Shown: positions 30,537-36,279 of the stretch, one piece after another
Numbering within the stretch: position 1 is the stretch's first letter
Layout: the number at the start of each line of letters is the position of its first letter
Assembly: GCA_022539475.1 (NCBI GenBank)
Contig: VCMS01000419.1
Location: 26,027 to 62,305, forward strand
Length of the DNA: 36,279 nt
From: Gracilaria domingensis
Lineage: Eukaryota; Rhodophyta; Florideophyceae; Gracilariales; Gracilariaceae
Direction of reading: 5' to 3'
Notes under the pieces: model-generated
What the model was told of the DNA's origin: nothing
What the model saw: only the letters and a program-made list of their open reading frames with translations
The model's database searches: none
Made by a program: the position numbers and the translations under genes

Positions 30537-30824
30537 CTAAGTATTAAATTTCAAACTCAACCTTCTTTCTGACCAAGCTATACGTCTCGTTCTTGTACGC
30601 AGTTCAACGTACACTGCCTTTGCCGACGACTCCTCCCAGCCCAAGAAGTATCCCCCATAGATGTGAGTTTCAACTGCATGTCGCAGAACAATGGATGCTG
30701 TAGAAACGAGAACGTCGCTAATCTTCTCACACATGTTCTTGTCGAAATTCTCAAGTCCAGCCAGTTTTGGGTACCAGCCTTTTTTCTCCTTCTCACTCAA
30801 CCACTTTCGATGTAGATGACTCAT
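30537..30824 (-). CDS. hypothetical protein, 95 aa, possible exon
   Basis: I do not recognise it. The frame starts with ATG (MSHLHRKWLSEKEKKGW), has a balanced composition and ends TAA. Middle residues (VLRHAVETHIYGGYFLGW) could be a globular core. It could be a real small gene or an exon of a gene continuing at 30907-31173; nothing recognisable supports either. Confidence 0.25.
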   Translation of the reverse strand: MSHLHRKWLSEKEKKGWYPKLAGLENFDKNMCEKISDVLVSTASIVLRHAVETHIYGGYFLGWEESSAKAVYVELRTRTRRIAWSERRLSLKFNT

Positions 30825-30906
30825 ATTCGTAAATACTGCGGGTTACTAACAATACATTATCAATTTCTTTCTATTTGCAGTTACATGCAAAAATATCAAA
30901 TCAATT

Positions 30907-31173
30907 TCAACTGCGGTAGGAATCAAAATGGCCACAGAGATCCGCTTGGTTGCCGTGTTTGTTTTTTCCGCTATGAAAAAGAAAGCATGGGCTTAAAATT
31001 TTTATCAAACTGGTTAGGAACACGTTCTCCATCCGACTCCGAAATAAGATAGTCATCTTCTCCTTGTTCTTTGTTCTCAAACGCATTCTTGTTAAGATTA
31101 GCTGTGGCCACATTGTTCGAACATCGCACCCCGATTTCACTTCCAGAAGCAGTCTGATCTTTTCCTTAAACAT
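30907..31173 (-). CDS. hypothetical fragment, possible exon
   Basis: An 88-codon Lys/Arg-rich frame (MFKEKIRLLLEVKSG). A neighbouring frame gives an acidic stretch (EDDYLISESDGERVPNQ) that looks more protein-like, so a frameshift or intron may be involved. No family recognised. Confidence 0.2.
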   Translation of the reverse strand: MFKEKIRLLLEVKSGCDVRTMWPQLILTRMRLRTKNKEKMTILFRSRMENVFLTSLIKILSPCFLFHSGKNKHGNQADLCGHFDSYRS

Positions 31174-32136
31174 TTTAGTCCATTGAATAATGAAACATAT
31201 AGAATACTATAAATACGTCGGGGCAAGTTTAAGCTTTTGCAAACTCGGTTGTACGAATTGCGAAAATTGTCCAGTTAGTACTTCGTGAAAACATTTTCTA
31301 GTTTGTGCAAATAACTAGGTCACCGGTCTCGAGTGACTGCGATGGTCTCGAGCAAATGCCGTAAGCGCTTAACCGCAGGTGCGCTCTCCACCAGCTTAGG
31401 GACACGTTTTGCTGCTGGGAGTCGCGGGAAAAAGATCATTTACTTCAAATCAGTACCAAAAAGATAGAAGTGAACTTCTGTTGTGATGTACCTAAACGGG
31501 CTACTCATTAATAGGTATATGTAGAATAGGAAATGCATTTGTATTGATACCTGATATGCATGAAAGGACTTGTATACATATTGTACTTCTTACCAAGTTC
31601 AACAGATACAACCATTATAAACGCCAGATGTAAAGCCAATATATACATCTATATTCTGAGTACCTTTTCTTTCGTAAATGTTGTGAAATAATAGTTCAAT
31701 CTCAATTGTATGGGAGTAAGCAAAAGAAAGTTGTTTTGTTTCAAACCCTTTAAGCTATGCTCTGTTAATAACTGCAACGAAAATTTAGTCACATTGTTCT
31801 ATTGTGTACAAATTGTCTGAAAGTTGTTAAAAGTTTCCAAACCCAACTTTCGTTACAAGAATAAAACCAGTAGTACCTGTTACATCAAAGCTAAGATAGT
31901 ATATGGTTTAGTTAAATTTAAGAGATTTACTTTTATACTGAGAAATTTTGAATATGAAAGAAAGCTTTTATCTACATTCATTAGTACTTGCACGATTTTA
32001 ATCTGAATTATAAAAGATAAATAAACAGTAACGTAAGCAAGCAAACAAATTCATGCAGTCTTCGGTTGGATTTTGAAATATTCTTCGGATTGGCTGGGCT
32101 TGGGCTCATATCCATGTAAATTGCTTTGGCTGGGAA
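31174..32136. other. AT-rich stretch, no gene recognised
   Basis: No open frame with motifs. The composition shifts to AT-rich relative to the first 30 kb. Confidence 0.4.
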
Positions 32137-32328
32137 ATGTCCTATCTCAACCAACGACTCAAGTCTTTGTCTACAAAGATAGAATGTTACACCGAAGCAA
32201 AGCGGAAGGTGGTATCCCTTACGCAAGTAAAATATCCTTATTCGATCGACGGTTTCACGGAAAACCTTGTTCAGAGAATTGTGGCAACCCTCCAAATCGA
32301 GGATGCGATGTTGTCGCATAAACATTAG
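32137..32328 (+). CDS. hypothetical 63-aa frame
   Basis: MSYLNQRLKSLSTKIECYTEAKRKV begins a helical-looking frame that ends TTAG. Of the overlapping frames it is the most protein-like. No family is recognised; it may be an exon or chance. Confidence 0.2.
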   Translation: MSYLNQRLKSLSTKIECYTEAKRKVVSLTQVKYPYSIDGFTENLVQRIVATLQIEDAMLSHKH

Positions 32329-35300
32329 TGATGCAAGCCACGTATTGTACGAAGAAAATCAATGTGCCCACTAAGGCGGACGCGGTCAACAAACTCTAAC
32401 CGTCCAAGAATATCACCACATTTACCAACATGGAGTAACCCGGGACCTTCGCCACTTTCCGACCTGCCAGAAGGTAAATAATTATTGCACAAGAAAATCT
32501 TTTGCTGAGTTGTCTTGGATCGCGTCCATATACGAGAGCAGATAGAGAGGCTTTGAATTCATCCGTGGTGCCAATAATATTTCAACGCCTTCTCTTGGTC
32601 GACAGGCAACGGGTTTCTCTTCAGAAATATCATCGTCTTCTACACTTAGCCTTCACAACTATTTCGCACGTATTGGGTTTCCGTCGCTCCAGAATATCAG
32701 GCGTATTTTTCCTGAACAAAGAATCGGGATCTTAGTCAGTGGACTTCGCTCAAAAAGAAGAGCTGGTAACTTACGGTTCAGAATTCTCATAGTGCTTTTC
32801 TCATCAAGTAGTCTGGAGCACAGAAAAGGCGTAAGCTTGTGTTTCTGAAATACTTTCTCGGGAAAGCCAACAACCTGTTTCGGTGAGTGTGTTTGTGCCT
32901 GTGATATTCGCCCGTTCGAACTTATGGCGCCAATAGTGCTGATAGGCAGGGGAGTTTTTCTTGGTCATTTCGTGGCACTAGTTAGCTTTCTGGAGGCGAC
33001 ATGAGACGATTGCGAGGTTTAGAAGAATGGCGATGTGGGTACAAAATAGGGAGAAAAACAGCAGAAGTTAACCATCTTAAATACGAATTGGAAGCAAGAT
33101 CGGCCCTCTTGTTGTAAATTACACCGTACTACGCAGGGAGCACTGTCGTTGTGCAAGATTATTAATCTTATCTAGGGTTGAAAAGGTCCCGCGACTCCCT
33201 GGTATCTTTTGACAGCACACTTCTACACTGATGTCACTGAATCTGAGTAGGACATGCTAACTTGAGAAGAATTCACGTTGGCTGACAACGGGCGTTAGTG
33301 GCAAAAATACATACTTCTCATGTATCTAGCCATGGGGTTTAGGCATGGTCCATTAGACAACATTTACAACACCTTCTGTTGGCCTGTTGGTTGTATATAT
33401 AGTTAGCATATGTTGATATATATCATCATGGCAAAGGAACCTAACATCAAAAAAACTAATATCTTCTGAAGCAAGCGTACAAAGACGCAGTTACATGTTT
33501 TTCTTTTACTATCATGGTCTTTCCTAGCAGAAGTTATAAAAATCAAACAACCTTGTTCTTTGTATCTAAAAGTTTTATGGACTCAGTATGTTTGGCCATT
33601 ATATACCTGTACTTTGCTACTATCTTGCTACATTTGTCAAATGGCATAAACTGTTGGTTTTGTTTCAGATACACATTCAAACTTTGAGGATGCTCCAGAC
33701 GTGTTACGAGCCGATGCTGGGAGAACATTTAATTATTTTAGTCTTGGAGCCATTTTGGTCTAGCACGAAATCGTTTGATGCAGCATAGATCGTTCTGCAC
33801 ACCTCATCATGTACAGTACCGATAACCGATTGACAAAGTAAGGGTGACACCATGGAAAGATACTAGAAAAAGGCCATGTCTACATTTTTCGTTAAGGAAG
33901 AGGTTACTTACTGAGAATAGAAAGCACTTGTCCTAATTTACCTCAATTTGGGTAAGTGGGAAGGTCTGACAAGTGCTCCTTGTACTTTACTAGTGAGATA
34001 CTATCGCCTGTTCTGAGTTTTGCGCTTATGTTTGCTTTTATCTTTTGTCTTCTCTGCGTTATGAATACGCATGCTACTCCTTCTTTGTTGGAGCTTTTGT
34101 GTCTTTAGAGGCTTAATCAGTGAGTTTTTTCTCGTGTCGTCTTTATATACCGTCTTTTGACTCTATGTCCTACAAATCTCCGATGAAACCTTCAGGTATG
34201 CCCGCCGTCAACTTTGAGTTCTTTTTCGGAAGCAGTGTCTGGGCATAGGACGCCCCTGGGCTAAGTCCATTTCTTAACATTTCTCAGAAGATTTCCGATG
34301 CCTCTGTTTCGGGGATTTCTCTCTATATATGCTGGCATCATAATGGGACATAATTAAGGGAAACAATGTCCGCAAATTCTGCGAGTCTCATCAATTTGCT
34401 TTGGAATTTAAAATGGTTCTTGAAACTGTTTGTAACCGGGAGCACACTCTGCAATTGGGCATTATTAGATGATAGAGAAGCACATCAGATTTTGGGTGAA
34501 CATTATTTTCATCGCGAAAATGCCTCATATTTCTGAAGTGAATGTACTGCCACGTATTATTAAAGGCTTATCGGAAAATGAATACAAATTACATGTTCCA
34601 GATTCAATGGCGAAACAGAATCAAGAGAGACCCTGTTCGAGAATAGATTTTCAATGTTTTTTACATTGCGTGGATGCTACTGATTGTCGAATAACAAGAA
34701 CCAACTCCATTCAACCCAAAAATGGTTTTGCTCAAAGTTAGGCGTTGGATTAACGGTATGAAGTCGGGGTCGCAATTTCAACGCGCGTAAATTGATTGTT
34801 TGGGTTAACGGTTCCTTTGAAATGTCGGTGAGCATTTCACCTAGACTATGTATTTAATTTTTGATGAGCGGGATGAAACACATATTATCAAAGCAAAACG
34901 AGTAGTGGTTCTTGTCGGATGATGGGTAATACGCGATTTGAAAAACTGTTTCGACCCTCAAACGAATCTCTTTGTGTTTTGGGTAGCCGAATTCATGCAC
35001 GGGTTCGTCGCGTTCTTTTTTAATCAGTGTTTTAATTTTATGTTCTAGCCAGCCAATTAGCACTAGCGATCAGGGAGGAGAGCCAGAATTTATTGCAGAA
35101 ACTCTTGATGTGCGAGACCGTGAAAACATTCCAATGTTCTTGGGGCTCGGGACGTGTTTCGTCCCACATGCCTCGGCAAGGAAGCTATCCTTTCATTCCA
35201 CTCGCTTGTTCATTCAGCATGGCACAACTTACTCAAATCATGCTGAAGTCATGAAGGTGGTTTTTTGAGTTGTGAGCGGTTTTTCCGCTTAAAATTTGAG

Positions 35301-36279
35301 TGGTGAAACAGATTTTCTTCGTACTAGATTTCGGTTAATTCCAACTTTGTCACTATGTATGATAGGTAACCTAAAATATTATGTTAGCAGAAGGTACAGA
35401 TGACACAAACTGTTTAACGTTTTAGGGAATGTGGATGCTTTATGAACCAAGTGGTTCAGTCATTATACATAGTGATATGTTGAACCTATGAAACACGGAA
35501 ACAAGATGTTTTGACTAAAGTACGTCCTGAAATGTTTCAGAATCAGGTGATGTTTGAAGGTTAATCAATGAGGCAGAGAATAATGAAAATACATCGCATT
35601 TGTTCGTTTTTCGCAGCGAGTGGTGTACACGAACGTACTATCAGGAGACGTACCTCCGGAAATCACTAACCACATAGCCAGTAAACTCACTTTTTGCCGT
35701 TAGTCCTATACCTTCGTTGGAAACTAGTCTTTTTCTTTCGTCCAGAACATATTTGTTCATAAAATGTAATGCAACTATATAACTATATTTCTTAGCTCTA
35801 CATTATATCCTGAATGTTACTGTTAAACGATATTCGACACACGCCACGCAGATCTATCATTGACGGCAAGTAAGGTATGATTTGCCCACTATATTTCATA
35901 TAAACAAATTGTGCTCGTATTCACTATTCACATGGTACTGCGAAAGGCTCATCATTCATGGAAACGGTGAAGCGTGAGAGAATAACTCAAATGGAAAAAG
36001 ACATAATTAATGATTTGCTCCTTCGCGCTTTTAACCAGCTTTTGAAAATTCTCTGAGGCCATTTCCATACATATATTACTCCAAATTTTGTTATTTTTCT
36101 AGACGTATGAGTCGTAAAACAACTTTTTTTACAACCGCCCGCATACATCCCTGGCATTTGGACGTTGTTATGTGATAGAGCGAAACGGATGAAACGGCTA
36201 TTCCCTCGCGCAGTCCTTTAGATGATAGAGCGATTGGTCATAGGTAGTCGGAGTTTTTGTAACTCAAATTTATTAAAAA
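32329..36279. other. AT-rich stretch, no gene recognised
   Basis: Frames are short and without motifs. The longest, 34469-34741 (+, 90 aa), has an ATG and ordinary composition but no recognisable domain. No tRNA or rRNA signature was seen. Confidence 0.4.
33923..33977. repeat. nested inverted repeat
   Basis: AGCACTTGTC (33923-33932) pairs exactly with GACAAGTGCT (33968-33977). Inside it TTACC pairs with GGTAA. Isolated in the AT-rich stretch. Confidence 0.55.

Noticed and set aside
30816..30890. Mini-intron (GTAAAT, TACTAAC, then TTTGCAG)
   Set aside because: The signals are good, but the intron would be about 52 nt and no coding frame joins across it on this strand.
1..36279. tRNA or rRNA genes
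   Set aside because: No clear B-box (GGTTCGANTCC-like) with a matching acceptor stem or rRNA core was seen by eye; a covariance search would be needed to exclude them.

Overview
The window is nuclear DNA of a eukaryote. It carries Ty1/copia and Ty3/gypsy retroelements, a KDZ/Plavaka-type transposase, pogo/jerky-type DDE transposases and intron-like signals, and no bacterial operon structure. The mixture fits a repeat-rich macroalga, perhaps a red alga, but no host gene in the window settles this. Almost everything recognisable is mobile-element coding sequence in some stage of decay.

Layout. 1-1.7 kb: a frameshifted coiled-coil gene relic (+). 1.7-5.0 kb: a nearly intact KDZ-type transposase (-) with the DDE-like triad and an N-terminal zinc finger, interrupted only by a TAA near its C-terminus. 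5.1-6.9 kb: hairpins, a direct repeat, and a tandem array with a ~375-bp period that carries consistent splice-like signals, ending in three adjacent hairpins. 7.3-10.1 kb: two convergent genes 40 bp apart. One is a FEN/XPG-like nuclease domain followed by a CXC cysteine-rich domain (+). The other is a PCIF1-like N6-adenine methyltransferase with an NPPF motif (-). Each is broken by a single in-frame stop. 10.5-14.8 kb: a degenerate Ty1/copia element. 14.8-15.3 kb: a possible 3' LTR and palindromes. 16.0-22.4 kb: a Ty3/gypsy element whose integrase is cut off and fused in frame to the 3' end of a second copia element (22.4-23.2 kb). 23.7-25.8 kb (+) and 28.6-26.3 kb (-): two pogo/jerky-type transposase relics facing each other. 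28.8-30.2 kb: two 322-bp copies of a stem-loop-rich repeat flanking a cluster of small hairpins, several with a TACTTC or similar loop. 30.5-36.3 kb: an AT-rich stretch with no convincing gene.

Three points stand out. First, the convergent FEN-CXC / PCIF1-like pair could be one two-gene mobile module. Second, the small hairpins with a shared loop and differing but complementary stems are not explained by any listed feature type. Third, nearly all in-frame stops in otherwise open element frames are TAG/TAA where Gln fits or TGA where Trp fits. This points to C-to-T type decay or, less likely, stop-codon reassignment. All family assignments come from motif recognition by eye; no database search was possible.
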